From Nocardioides furvisabuli (GTDB lineage: Bacteria; Actinomycetota; Actinomycetes; Propionibacteriales; Nocardioidaceae): a stretch of 64,000 nucleotides of DNA. The notes under the pieces are model-generated. The model saw nothing but the letters and a program-made list of their open reading frames with translations, searched no databases and was not told the DNA's origin. Both the position numbers and the translations under genes were made by a program. This document shows positions 1-8,516 of the stretch, in pieces (the first letter of the stretch is position 1; each line of letters opens with the position of its first letter). Location: the NCBI RefSeq assembly GCF_021083185.1, contig NZ_JAIGQB010000005.1:1-64000 (forward strand). The letters run 5' to 3'.

Positions 1-1010
1 CCGCCGGTCATCGCGCTCGCGCCGCCGGCCGCGCCGGCCGCGCCGAGCGCGGCCGCCGAGGCGCCGGCGGAGCCGCCGGACGTGGTCGGCGCGGAGATGC
101 CGGAGCCCGGGGACTGGTAGGCCACCCCGCTCTGCGAGGTGCCGCCCACCGACGTCGACGGGACCTCGGTCGGCACGTGCGTCGGCAGCGACGTCGGCAC
201 GGTCGTCGGTGTGGTGATCGGGGTGGTGACCGGCGGCGTGGTGACGTGCGTGGGCGGCTGGTTGATCTCGGTGTGGTTCGGGTCGTTGTTCTCGTTGCCC
301 ACCTGGACCAGCCCGGTCCGGACGATGTCGGCGTCACCGCCGCGGCCGGCGCCGCTGCCTGCGGCACCACCGGTGACCGGGGGTGCCTGGGTGCCGGGGA
401 GGTAGGGGCCGGACGAGGGAGCAGACGGGCTGCTCGGCGGCGGCTCGGTCGGGTCCTGCTGGCCGTGGATCTCCTTCATCGGCGGGATCGCGGCGAGGAA
501 GGCGGCGTCCATCTGCTTGGTGAGGGCCAGGGACCGGGCCTCCTGCTTCTCGTAGGCCGACTGCCAGGCGCTGCGCTCGGCCTGGCGGGCCTGCGAGGCG
601 GCCGCCTGCGCGGCGATCTCCTCCGGTGTGGGCTCGACGCCGGTGGTGTTGGCGGGAGCCTGGTAGGCCGACGGCTTCGGGCCGAGGTCGGCCATGGCGT
701 CGCGCGAGTCCTTGGTGTCGGAGATCTGCTGACCGACCTGGCGCAGCGCCTCCCCGGCCGCGCGGAGCTGGTCGGCCTTGGTCGTGAGCGAGACCGACGA
801 CTCCTCCATGCTCTTGCGCAGGGCCGGACCGGTGAGGGTCTGCTCGCCGATACGGAGCTCGGCCTGGGCGGCAGCCTGCTGGAGTCCCTCGGCCAGCGTC
901 TGCAGGTCGTCGGCCTTCTTCTTCCAGTCGCTGCCCGCGGTGAGGACCCATCCGTCGGAGGCCGAGTCGAGGTACTGGTCGAGGACGATGCGGTTCGGTC
1001 CCTTGGTCAC
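1..1010 (-). CDS. ESX/type VII-associated helical protein with Pro/Thr-rich tail (partial, C-terminus off window)
   Basis: Reading starts at GTG 1010 (GAGGGGG lies a few bases upstream) and stays open for 336 codons to the window edge. Residues 1-110 look alpha-helical with WxxxxxxxW-like spacing (DGWVLTAGSDWKKKADDL) and no signal peptide, as in WXG100 or EspB-like secreted substrates. About residue 170 onward is Pro/Thr/Ser-rich (many PTT and VPT units), followed by Gly/Ala-rich sequence. The start lies 4 bases after the stop of the 1015-1422 gene, so the two are coupled. I infer a type VII-secreted or cell-surface protein. No ESX ATPase is inside the window, so the link is by look only. Confidence 0.6.
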   Translation of the reverse strand, partial: MTKGPNRIVLDQYLDSASDGWVLTAGSDWKKKADDLQTLAEGLQQAAAQAELRIGEQTLTGPALRKSMEESSVSLTTKADQLRAAGEALRQVGQQISDTKDSRDAMADLGPKPSAYQAPANTTGVEPTPEEIAAQAAASQARQAERSAWQSAYEKQEARSLALTKQMDAAFLAAIPPMKEIHGQQDPTEPPPSSPSAPSSGPYLPGTQAPPVTGGAAGSGAGRGGDADIVRTGLVQVGNENNDPNHTEINQPPTHVTTPPVTTPITTPTTVPTSLPTHVPTEVPSTSVGGTSQSGVAYQSPGSGISAPTTSGGSAGASAAALGAAGAAGGASAMTG

Positions 1011-1014
1011 GGTC

Positions 1015-1422
1015 TCAGTCCCCCTCGGTCGGCAGCGTGCACTGCTCGGCGGTGAAGTCGGGAGCCGCCACGCAGTCCGTGGCGGACCGGAGGAGCGCCA
1101 TCGTCGCGGCGGTCTGCTCGGTGGTCGTCTCCATGTCCTGGCGGAAGGCCTGGACGGAGGACCCCATCCCGCGCAGGCCGGCGGCCACCTTCTCCAGCTC
1201 GTCCCTGACCGCCTGGTGGGCCATCTCGGTGTTGGTGCCGAGGCGGTAGCCACCGGTGTAGGACTCGCCGAACGACGCGCTCCGCACCGGCAGGATCGGG
1301 TCGGACTCGACTCCCTCGGCGGCCTTGTCGAAGGACGACATCAGCGAGGTGATGGTGTCGGGATCGATGTTCAACCCGACCATCGTCTGGTTGAGCAGTT
1401 CCCTGTCTTCGAGCGGCAGCAT
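1015..1422 (-). CDS. small helical protein, probable ESX-like partner
   Basis: 135 residues from ATG 1422, preceded by AAAGGA seven bases upstream; an upstream in-frame start at 1491 lacks a ribosome site. There is no signal peptide or membrane segment. The middle is helical (DELEKVAAGLRGMGSSVQAFRQDMETTTEQTAATMALL), followed by two cysteines near the acidic C-terminus. Size, helicity and coupling to the next gene (4-base gap) fit an ESX-associated or ESX-substrate pair. I do not recognise a named family, and the WXG motif itself is absent. It is divergent from the lipoprotein gene at 1517, with about 95 bases between starts. Confidence 0.6.
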   Translation of the reverse strand: MLPLEDRELLNQTMVGLNIDPDTITSLMSSFDKAAEGVESDPILPVRSASFGESYTGGYRLGTNTEMAHQAVRDELEKVAAGLRGMGSSVQAFRQDMETTTEQTAATMALLRSATDCVAAPDFTAEQCTLPTEGD

Positions 1423-1504
1423 GGTCTGTCCTTTCCCCCGGGTCACACAGCCAAAACCCACTCTAGGTGCTCGATCTGCCGCCGACCCCATGAATGCCCA
1501 CGGC

Positions 1505-1510
1505 TACTCT
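1505..1510 (+). promoter_or_regulatory. -10 hexamer TACTCT, leaderless spacing
   Basis: TACTCT is followed by GGGCCC and then GTG at 1517. Six bases between hexamer and start codon place the transcript start at or next to the GTG. No Shine-Dalgarno sequence is visible. Confidence 0.5.
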
Positions 1511-1516
1511 GGGCCC

Positions 1517-2140
1517 GTGACTTCTCGGGGGACTCGTCAGCGCTCGGTCGCGGCCGCCACGGCGCTCGCGGCCCTCACCCTCATCGCGGGATGCGGCTCG
1601 TCGGGGGACGACCCCGCCGCCTCCGACCCAGCGGCGAGCAGCTCGGAGACCCCTGCGGACGAGTCGCCGGCCCCCGTCACCGTGCCGAGCACCGCGGCCG
1701 TCGAGCCCGCGGACGGCGGACGGGTCAAGGTCCCGGGAGCCAGCATGCGGGCGCTCGACACCTACAAGCACCTCAACGACTACGGCATCGTCCAGGGGTG
1801 GAACGACGGCCAGAGCGCGATGACGTTCTCGCCCAGCCTCACGCAGGCGAAGTCCCTCGACGCGTTCGCCCGCGAGTGGATCCGCGAGCACGGCGGGCCC
1901 GAGGTCAAGGTCCGCCAGGACGACGCGGTGGCGGGCGGCAAGTACAGCGCCTGGCACGTGGTCGACACGACCTCGGACCCCTCGCAGGTGCAGCACGACT
2001 TCGGGATCATGTTCCTCGACTCTGCGTGGCTCATCGACATCACCTTCTACCTCCCCGGCGTGCCCGAGACGCTGACGGAGGAGGAGCAGCAGCAGGTGGT
2101 CGACAGCCTGCTCGCGACCTTCAAGACCGACCTGGACTGA
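1517..2140 (+). CDS. lipoprotein of unknown function
   Basis: 207 residues from GTG 1517. The N-terminus is a lipoprotein signal (basic TSRGTRQR, hydrophobic run, lipobox IAGC with Cys at about residue 25), followed by a Ser/Pro/Asp-rich linker (to about 75) and a compact alpha/beta domain with several aromatic residues. I do not recognise the fold. The length and layout (anchor, linker, one domain) resemble the small actinobacterial lipoproteins that contain a PsbP- or LpqN-like domain, but this is only resemblance. The chosen start gives a normal signal peptide; the longer frame from 1325 overlaps the opposing gene and is unlikely. Confidence 0.75.
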   Translation: MTSRGTRQRSVAAATALAALTLIAGCGSSGDDPAASDPAASSSETPADESPAPVTVPSTAAVEPADGGRVKVPGASMRALDTYKHLNDYGIVQGWNDGQSAMTFSPSLTQAKSLDAFAREWIREHGGPEVKVRQDDAVAGGKYSAWHVVDTTSDPSQVQHDFGIMFLDSAWLIDITFYLPGVPETLTEEEQQQVVDSLLATFKTDLD

Positions 2141-2145
2141 GCCGG

Positions 2146-3348
2146 CTACCAGGGCTCGGCCACCGTCAGCCCGGAGGCGCCGGCGCTGTCGATGTCGATG
2201 CGCCGGACCGTGCCGTCGAGGCCGAGCCGCATCAGGTCGTACTCCTCCCCGCGGAACAGCCGCACCACGAGCGCCTCGTCACCCTCCCAGGCCATCTGGG
2301 ACCAGAACCCGCCGACCGTGCGTCGCGGCAGGGCGACCTCGAAGGTGACGACCTCGTCCCCGGTGCTCCCGTCCAGCACCGTGATGGTGGGCGACCCGTT
2401 GGCGTCGGCCTCGGGGTCGGTGCCGACGACGTACGTCCCGCCGGGGCTGAAGTCACCGATGCTGTGCTCGCAGGTCTCCCACACGGGGGTGCCCGCACCG
2501 TTCACGGCGCCGGAGCAGGAGGCGTCGGCGGTGATCCTCGTCGGGCCGGCGACCAGTCCGGTCGCCGCCGAGGCGGACTCGGCCTGCAGGAGGCCGGTCA
2601 CCTCGACCGCTGCGCCGCCGGATCCGATGACGTACGTCTTCGACTCGAGGCTGTCGTCGAACGTCCGGACCACCACCTCGTCGGCGGAGAGGAAGCCGAC
2701 GGGTTCGACCCGGTGGGCCTCCGGCCCCGGCGGGAATGCCGTGTAGAGCCACTCCGCTCCAGCGGACCGGTCGGCGAGGACGACCTGCCACGCGGAGCCG
2801 GTGTACTCCGACCATGCGACCCGGGTGCCGTCCGGGCTTCCGACCAGGCCACCGGTCGGGCTGCCACCGTCCTCGACGGCGCCGTCGGCGCCCAGGAACC
2901 GCAGGATGCCCGCGCCCTCGTCCATCGCGACGCCGACCCAGCCGTCGAGGTAGGGCGTGAGGACCGAGAACGGTCCGGGCAGGGCGGTCGTGCCGTCCGG
3001 CGTGATGAGGCTGGGGGCGTCGACGTCGAGGAGCGGGACGGGCGTCTGCGCAAGCGTCTCAGCGCTGGTCGGGTCCACCAGCACGGCGCCCGAGGCGATG
3101 CTCGGCGCAGGAGGCTGGGTCGCCGGCGGCACCTCGGTGCGTTGGGCGGGACCGGTGGCGGTGAGGCCGAACGGGACGGCGATCGCGAGCACCGCGGCGA
3201 CGGCGACGCCGGCGGCGGCCGCCCGGCGGCGCTGGATGCGACGGGCGCGACGGCGTACGTCGGTGACGGAGAAGGGAGCGTGCTGGAGGGGGTCGACCCG
3301 GCGGTGCAGGGCGTCGTGGACCTGGTCCTCGAGGGGAGTGTGGTTCAT
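2146..3348 (-). CDS. membrane-anchored beta-propeller-like protein, sigma-factor partner
   Basis: 400 residues. Residues 1-40 are cytosolic and basic (VRRRARRIQRRR), 45-65 form one membrane segment (AAAGVAVAAVLAIAVPFGL), and a Pro/Thr linker leads to an extracytoplasmic domain from about 90 onward. That domain has repeated Asp-Gly turns (PDGT, LDGW, SPDGTRVAWSEY), like TolB/WD40 propellers. The start ATG overlaps the stop of the ECF sigma gene by 4 bases (ATGA), the usual layout of a sigma factor and its regulator. I infer that the short N-terminal tail binds or influences that sigma factor, but no ZAS zinc motif is present. It could also simply be a target gene. Confidence 0.7.
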   Translation of the reverse strand: MNHTPLEDQVHDALHRRVDPLQHAPFSVTDVRRRARRIQRRRAAAAGVAVAAVLAIAVPFGLTATGPAQRTEVPPATQPPAPSIASGAVLVDPTSAETLAQTPVPLLDVDAPSLITPDGTTALPGPFSVLTPYLDGWVGVAMDEGAGILRFLGADGAVEDGGSPTGGLVGSPDGTRVAWSEYTGSAWQVVLADRSAGAEWLYTAFPPGPEAHRVEPVGFLSADEVVVRTFDDSLESKTYVIGSGGAAVEVTGLLQAESASAATGLVAGPTRITADASCSGAVNGAGTPVWETCEHSIGDFSPGGTYVVGTDPEADANGSPTITVLDGSTGDEVVTFEVALPRRTVGGFWSQMAWEGDEALVVRLFRGEEYDLMRLGLDGTVRRIDIDSAGASGLTVAEPW

Positions 3349-3905
3349 CGGACGTCATCTCCGGGCTGGTGGGGGTGCAGTGACTGCGGGGCGCGGGCGC
3401 GCAGCCCCGCGAGGGCTCGGCTGGCCTGGGACTTGACCGTTCCGACGGAGATGCCGAGCACGTCGGCGATCTCGGCCTCGCTGAGCTGCTCGTAGTAGCG
3501 CAGGACGACCACCGAGCGCTGCCTCGGGGGGAGGGTCTGCACGAACGACCACAGCACCCCGCCCATCCCGTCGTCGTAGGCGTCGACGACGCCGGTGTCG
3601 GGCAGCGTGTCGGCGGAGTGCTCGCGCCGCTTCCAGGCACGACGCCACAGCGAGCTGTTCTCGTTGACCATGATCCGGCGGACGTATCCGTCGAGGGCCT
3701 CGCGGTCACGCACCTTGTCCCACGACAGGTAGAGCTTGGCGAAGGCGTTCTGCAGCAGGTCCTCTGCTCCCGCGTGGTCGCCGGCGAGGAGGTACGCCGT
3801 GCGGTAGAGCGCAGCCTGGCGCGCGGCCATGTACGCCGAGAAGTCGGCGTCCTTGTCGCTGTGCCTGTCGTGCCTCGTGCCCATCGCCTCGAGTGTCGTG
3901 CCCAC
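3345..3905 (-). CDS. SigE-family ECF RNA polymerase sigma factor
   Basis: 186 residues from GTG 3905 (GGGGG six bases upstream). Region 2 spans about 20-85, with core-binding and -10 recognition helices (AEDLLQNAFAKLYLSW, then YVRRIMVNEN). Region 4 spans about 115-170, with a helix-turn-helix (LSEAEIADVLGISVGTVKS). The short size and the MAARQAALYRTAYLLAGD opening match the SigE-family group common in Streptomyces and Nocardioides. It directs RNA polymerase to a small regulon, often for envelope stress. It is coupled by ATGA to the membrane protein downstream and is divergent from mscR. The in-frame extension to 4157 is antisense to mscR and is rejected. Confidence 0.9.
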   Translation of the reverse strand: MGTTLEAMGTRHDRHSDKDADFSAYMAARQAALYRTAYLLAGDHAGAEDLLQNAFAKLYLSWDKVRDREALDGYVRRIMVNENSSLWRRAWKRREHSADTLPDTGVVDAYDDGMGGVLWSFVQTLPPRQRSVVVLRYYEQLSEAEIADVLGISVGTVKSQASRALAGLRARAPQSLHPHQPGDDVR

Positions 3906-4029
3906 GTGCCACCCCCGTTCGTCCTTGTGTGGCGTGTCGTGGTGAGGACGCGACCGTCCGGCCGGGGGTTGCATCTGTTTGGGTCGCGTTGACAGGCTCC
4001 TCGCATCCCCCGACGTACAGGAGTCATCG

Positions 4030-5148
4030 ATGCAGCAGGTCAAGGCCGTGGTCGCACTCGCGCAGGGCGAGCCGGTCCAGCTCACCACCATCAACGTCCC
4101 CGACCCGGGTCCGGGCGAGGCGGTCGTGGAGGTGCAGGCCTGCGGCGTGTGCCACACCGACCTGCACTACCGCGAGGGCGGCATCAACGACGAGTTCCCC
4201 TTCCTCCTCGGCCACGAGGCCGCGGGGGTCGTGGAGTCGGTCGGTCCTGACGTGACGTCGGTGGCGCCGGGCGACTTCGTGGTGCTGAACTGGCGTGCGG
4301 TGTGCGGTGACTGCCGCGCCTGCAACCGTGGTGAGCCGCAGTACTGCTTCGCCACCCACAACGCCACCCAGAAGATGACGCTGGCCGAGGGCGACCTCGC
4401 CGGCACCGAGCTCTCGCCCGCGCTGGGCATCGGCGCGTTCGCCGAGAAGACCCTCGTCGCGGCCGGTCAGTGCACGAAGGTCGACCCCTCGGCGCGTGCC
4501 GCTGCCGTCGGGCTGCTCGGGTGCGGGGTGATGGCCGGCCTGGGGGCCGCGATCAACACCGGGAACGTCACTCGCGGGTCGACCGTCGCCGTGATCGGCT
4601 GCGGTGGCGTGGGTGCCGCCGCGATCGCCGGTGCGGCCCTGGCCGGCGCGTCGAGGATCATCGCCGTCGACATCGACGACCGGAAGCTCGAGACCGCGAA
4701 GAAGCTGGGCGCCACCCACACGGTCAACTCCAAGGAGACCGATGCCGTCGAGGCGATCCGTGCGCTGACGCCGCCGGCCGACAGCACCGGCCACGAGGGC
4801 GGCGCCGACGTGGTGATCGACGCCGTCGGTCGCCCGGAGACGTGGAAGCAGGCGTTCTACGCCCGCGACCTGGCCGGCACCGTCGTCCTGGTCGGCGTGC
4901 CGACCCCTGACATGTCGATCCCGGAGATCCCGCTGATCGACGTCTTCGGACGGGGCGGCTCGCTGAAGTCGTCGTGGTACGGCGACTGCCTGCCCTCGCG
5001 CGACTTCCCGATGCTCGTCGACCTCTACCAGCAGGGCCGGCTGGACCTCGACGCCTTCGTGACCGAGGAGATCGGCATCGACGACGTCGAGGCCGCCTTC
5101 GAGAAGATGCATCACGGCGACGTGCTGCGCTCGGTGGTTGTCCTGTGA
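4030..5148 (+). CDS. mscR: S-(hydroxymethyl)mycothiol dehydrogenase
   Basis: 372 residues from ATG 4030 with CAGGAG at 4018-4023. A zinc-dependent medium-chain dehydrogenase: catalytic zinc ligand Cys41 (CGVCHTD), GHE at 61-63, a structural-zinc cysteine cluster ([15 protein letters not shown]) near 95, and a Rossmann motif GCGGVG near 195. The sequence closely follows actinobacterial class III enzymes that use mycothiol. It oxidises S-hydroxymethyl-mycothiol, formed from formaldehyde, to the S-formyl form with NAD. The next gene, an MBL hydrolase, overlaps by GTGA and would complete the route to formate. It could also reduce S-nitrosomycothiol, as the Mycobacterium enzyme does. Confidence 0.93.
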   Translation: MQQVKAVVALAQGEPVQLTTINVPDPGPGEAVVEVQACGVCHTDLHYREGGINDEFPFLLGHEAAGVVESVGPDVTSVAPGDFVVLNWRAVCGDCRACNRGEPQYCFATHNATQKMTLAEGDLAGTELSPALGIGAFAEKTLVAAGQCTKVDPSARAAAVGLLGCGVMAGLGAAINTGNVTRGSTVAVIGCGGVGAAAIAGAALAGASRIIAVDIDDRKLETAKKLGATHTVNSKETDAVEAIRALTPPADSTGHEGGADVVIDAVGRPETWKQAFYARDLAGTVVLVGVPTPDMSIPEIPLIDVFGRGGSLKSSWYGDCLPSRDFPMLVDLYQQGRLDLDAFVTEEIGIDDVEAAFEKMHHGDVLRSVVVL

Positions 5149-5765
5149 GCGCCCGCGTCGACCACGCCGTCGTCTCCGGCACGTTCTCCCTCGACGGCGA
5201 GACCCATGAGGTCGACAACAACGTGTGGGTGATCGGGGACGACGAGCAGTGCCTCGTCGTCGACGCGCCGCACGACGTCGACGCGATCCTCGCGCTCGTC
5301 GCCGGGCGCGCGGTCAAGGCGATCGTGTGCACGCACGCCCACGACGACCACGTGCGCGTGGCGCCCGAGCTGCGGCGCCGTACCGGTGCGCCGATCCTGC
5401 TCCACCCCGACGACCGTCCGCTGTGGGAGCTGACCCACGGCGGGGACGAGGAGGGCGCCGAGCTGTGGGACGTCGACCTGTCCGACGGCATGACCCTCAC
5501 GATCGGCGGTGCCGCCGTGACGGTCATCCACACGCCGGGCCACGCGCCCGGCGCGGTGTGCCTCTACGTCCACGACCTGGGCTGCGTCTTCACCGGCGAC
5601 ACGCTGTTCGAGGGAGGCCCCGGCGCGACGGGACGCTCCTACAGCGACGCGGACGTCATCAAGGACTCGATCCGACGGCGGCTCCTCGACCTGCCCGACG
5701 ACACCGTCGTGCACACCGGCCACGGCCCCGACACCACGATCGGCGCCGAGCGCGAGAACCTCTGA
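5145..5765 (+). CDS. MBL-fold hydrolase paired with MscR
   Basis: 206 residues from GTG 5145, overlapping the mscR stop by 4 bases. It has the metallo-beta-lactamase zinc motif THAHDDH (His64, His66, Asp68, His69), a third His in HTPGHAPG (about 128), Asp in FTGDTLF (about 150) and a final His in HTGHGPD. It belongs to the glyoxalase II/hydroxyacyl-thiol hydrolase branch. In Mycobacterium an MBL gene also follows mscR. I infer that it hydrolyses S-formylmycothiol to formate and mycothiol. The start choice rests on the overlap, since upstream in-frame starts lie inside mscR. Confidence 0.85.
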   Translation: MSARVDHAVVSGTFSLDGETHEVDNNVWVIGDDEQCLVVDAPHDVDAILALVAGRAVKAIVCTHAHDDHVRVAPELRRRTGAPILLHPDDRPLWELTHGGDEEGAELWDVDLSDGMTLTIGGAAVTVIHTPGHAPGAVCLYVHDLGCVFTGDTLFEGGPGATGRSYSDADVIKDSIRRRLLDLPDDTVVHTGHGPDTTIGAERENL

Positions 5766-5777
5766 GGCCCCGCGCCC

Positions 5778-6431
5778 TCACGCGGTGAGCCACGCCGGCG
5801 GCGGACGCAACCAGGGTGATGCCTGGAGGATCTGCCGTCGGCGACGCTCCCGCACGTCGTCGAGGTGCTCGGCCTCGGCGACGAGCTGGATGACCGACGG
5901 GTGGTCGTCGGGTGTCCCGCTCAGGAGTCGGTGGATCGCGCGGAGCGACGGCGAGGTCCGGTAGCGGATCGCCGGGTTGCGTCGCTCGCGCGAGATCCGC
6001 CGCCAGAGCAGGACGTCGGCCGTGCACTCGGTGCCGCGCGGCATCCACCAGCCGGCCACGCGGAGGTCGACGTGGGCGGGGTAGCGGCGGTTGGCCCGGT
6101 CCCGGGCCCCGTCGTCGCGCATCGGCTCGACCACCTCGCCTGACTCCTCGTCGTGGAAGCTGACCCGCAGGCCCGCAAGCCTCAGCAGGCGCTGGACGAC
6201 CGATGCCCGCGGACTTGTGCGCCCGGTCTCCCACCGCGCAACCACCGACTGCGACACCCCCAGCGCGGCCGCCAGTCCACGCTGCGACACGTCCAGGATG
6301 CGCCTGATCCTGCGCACCAGCCCGGGGACCTCCCCGTCGAAGGGGCCCATGAGGTAGAACGCCACCTCGTCGGCGGTCCACCCGTCCATCTGCGCCCAGT
6401 CCTTCTCCGTCTCCGCTGCCTCCACGTGCAT
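5778..6431 (-). CDS. Xre-type helix-turn-helix regulator with unknown C-terminal domain
   Basis: 217 residues if ATG 6431 is used. GTG 6425 is an alternative with better spacing from GAGGGG. Residues about 35-75 form a helix-turn-helix (VSQRGLAAALGVSQSVVARWETGRTSP), the classical lambda-repressor/Xre pattern with a typical ARWETGR recognition end. The following ~130 residues are Arg/Trp-rich (VAGWWMPRGTECTADVLLWRR), contain no recognised effector domain and could sense a ligand or partner. Its gene is convergent with the MBL hydrolase (12-base gap) and divergent from the GH3 lipoprotein. Target genes are unknown. Confidence 0.8.
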   Translation of the reverse strand: MHVEAAETEKDWAQMDGWTADEVAFYLMGPFDGEVPGLVRRIRRILDVSQRGLAAALGVSQSVVARWETGRTSPRASVVQRLLRLAGLRVSFHDEESGEVVEPMRDDGARDRANRRYPAHVDLRVAGWWMPRGTECTADVLLWRRISRERRNPAIRYRTSPSLRAIHRLLSGTPDDHPSVIQLVAEAEHLDDVRERRRRQILQASPWLRPPPAWLTA

Positions 6432-6671
6432 CCCCCTCGTTGGTCTGTGTCGTCCTCCCATTGCACCCCCGGCCACCGACACCGGGCCGGGGTTTCTCCA
6501 CAGGGGACTCAGGTGGCCGCTCGATGGGTGCCTCTCGCTCCGCTTGCGGCTGAGTCGCTGGGAGACTCACGTGCAAGTGACCCGAAGGGGCCTCGGCTCG
6601 AGGGGCCGACCGAGCCCGGTCGATCCCGGACCGCCACGGGCGGCGAGGCGTGGTCGTGCCACCATGGCCGA

Positions 6672-8498
6672 ATGCTGCCGAAGGTCGCGCTGACGAGTCC
6701 GCGGAGCGCCCGACGGCGCTCTGCAGCGTCGGCGTTGACGGCGGTCGCGCTCGTTGCGTCCCTGGCGGCCTGCACCGACGGCGACGAGCCGCCGGACGGG
6801 CAGCCGGACGCTGGGCAGGCGGCTGCCGGCGTTGCGCCGGCCCCGCCGACCCCACCCAGCCCCTCGGAGGAGCTCGGGCTGACCGAGGGCTGGGGGCCGG
6901 ACCGGCAGGAGCTGGACCGGGCCGCACGCCAGGTCGGGCGCCTGAGCCTGCCCGAGCTCGCCGGCCAGCTGATCGTGGCCGAGTGGCGCGGCACGGCCGC
7001 ACCCGTGGCGATGGTCCGCGACCTCCACCTCGGGGGCGTGATCGCCTTCGACTCGAACGTCGTCTCGGCTGCGCAGGTCAAGGGCATCAACGCTGTGCTG
7101 ACCCGACGAGCGGGGCGGAAGTGGCCGCTCTTCCTCGGCGTCGACCAGGAGGGCGGGGTGGTCGAGCGGTTGCGCGGCGCGGCGACGCGGTTCCCCACCT
7201 TCATGAGCGCCGGTGCGGCGGACGACCTCGCGCTCACCCGCACCGCGTACGCCGCGAGCGGGGCCGAGCTGCGCGGTCTGGGGTTCACCGTCGACTTCGC
7301 GCCCGACGCCGACGTCACCTCCGGGCCGGGCGACCCCACGATCGGTTCGCGCTCACCGTCGTCGCGACCCCGAGCGGTGTCGGAGCACGTGGTTGCAGCA
7401 GCCGAGGGCTTCGCGTCGTCGGGCGTGCTGCCGGTGGTGAAGCACTTCCCGGGCCACGGCTCGGTGCCCGCGGACAGCCACCTGACGCTCCCCGTGCAGA
7501 CGAAGACGCGCGCCGGGCTCGAGGAGTCGGACCTCGTGCCGTTCCGCAGCGCGGTCGAGGCGGGACTGCCGGCCGTGATGGTCGGGCACCTCGACGTGCG
7601 CGCCGTGGACCCCCGCGTGCCGTCCTCGCTCTCGCGCAAGGTCGTCACGGGACTGCTGCGCGAGGACCTCGGCTTCGCAGGGCTGGTGGTGACCGACTCG
7701 CTCGCGATGGCTGCAGTGACGCGTGGCCGCGACCCGGGGCGTACTGCCGTCCAGGCACTCCGTGCGGGTTCCGACGTGCTGCTCATGCCGCCCTCGCCGG
7801 CCGCCGCCCGCGCTGCCGTCGTCCGTGCCGTGCGCTCCGGCGAGCTGACGCGGCGCCGGCTGGAGCGGTCCGCGGCACGCCAGGTCGCGCTCCTGACCCA
7901 CCTCGCTGGCTCGAAGGGGAAGCCCGTCGGATCGGCGCGCGCCGCGTCGCGCCGCCTCTCCGCGGCGGCCGTCACGGTCACCGACGGCGCGTGCTCGGGG
8001 CGCCTGGTCGGGGACGCGGTCCATCCCTACGGGGGCGCGGGTGCGGTGGCGGCGTTCGCCCCTGCCGCGCGCGCGGCCGGCATCTCCGTCCTGGCCCGCC
8101 GTTCGCCACCTGCGGCCCTGGTCGAGGCGAGGCCGCGGCCCGAGCGTCGGAAGAAGGAGCCGAAGAAGGCCTACCGCCAGCGGTTGGCGGCGTGGCAGAA
8201 GGCGGAGACCCGCAGGAAGCGCGACCTCGCGGTGTGGACCGCCCGCGAGGACGCGCGCCTCTCAGGTGGCACGGCGATCGGGTTCACCGGCTTCCGGGAC
8301 GCGCCGGTCGACGGCGAGGTGGCGGTCGCCACCGACAGCCCCTGGGTGCTCGGACGGGTCAGCGCGCCCACCCGCATCGCGACGTACGGCGACACCCCGG
8401 CAGCGATGGCGGTCCTGGTCGAGGTGCTGCTCGGACAGGCCCCCGCACCGGGACGACTTCCCGTCACGGTCGCGGGCGTCTCCCGTCCCGGCTGCTGA
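6672..8498 (+). CDS. glycoside hydrolase family 3 lipoprotein (beta-N-acetylglucosaminidase-like)
   Basis: 608 residues from ATG 6672. The lipoprotein signal ends SLAAC (Cys about 34). A GH3 TIM-barrel follows (about 85-420) with the NagZ His loop KHFPGHGS at 257-264 and an Asp nucleophile in VVTDSLAM at about 341. This fits exported NagZ-type enzymes that cut GlcNAc-MurNAc muropeptides or chitin fragments. The C-terminal ~170 residues are a second GH3 domain, interrupted near 480-525 by a very basic helical stretch (PERRKKEPKKAYRQRLAAWQ...). The hexamer CACCAT lies six bases before the start. It is convergent with the methyltransferase gene. Confidence 0.87.
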   Translation: MLPKVALTSPRSARRRSAASALTAVALVASLAACTDGDEPPDGQPDAGQAAAGVAPAPPTPPSPSEELGLTEGWGPDRQELDRAARQVGRLSLPELAGQLIVAEWRGTAAPVAMVRDLHLGGVIAFDSNVVSAAQVKGINAVLTRRAGRKWPLFLGVDQEGGVVERLRGAATRFPTFMSAGAADDLALTRTAYAASGAELRGLGFTVDFAPDADVTSGPGDPTIGSRSPSSRPRAVSEHVVAAAEGFASSGVLPVVKHFPGHGSVPADSHLTLPVQTKTRAGLEESDLVPFRSAVEAGLPAVMVGHLDVRAVDPRVPSSLSRKVVTGLLREDLGFAGLVVTDSLAMAAVTRGRDPGRTAVQALRAGSDVLLMPPSPAAARAAVVRAVRSGELTRRRLERSAARQVALLTHLAGSKGKPVGSARAASRRLSAAAVTVTDGACSGRLVGDAVHPYGGAGAVAAFAPAARAAGISVLARRSPPAALVEARPRPERRKKEPKKAYRQRLAAWQKAETRRKRDLAVWTAREDARLSGGTAIGFTGFRDAPVDGEVAVATDSPWVLGRVSAPTRIATYGDTPAAMAVLVEVLLGQAPAPGRLPVTVAGVSRPGC

Positions 8499-8516
8499 GC
8501 CGGCTGCCGGGTCGGG

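Noticed and set aside
6510..6570. third copy of the intergenic repeat
   Set aside because: Only short CTCGCTCCGCTTGCGGCTGA-like similarity; no alignment over the full length.
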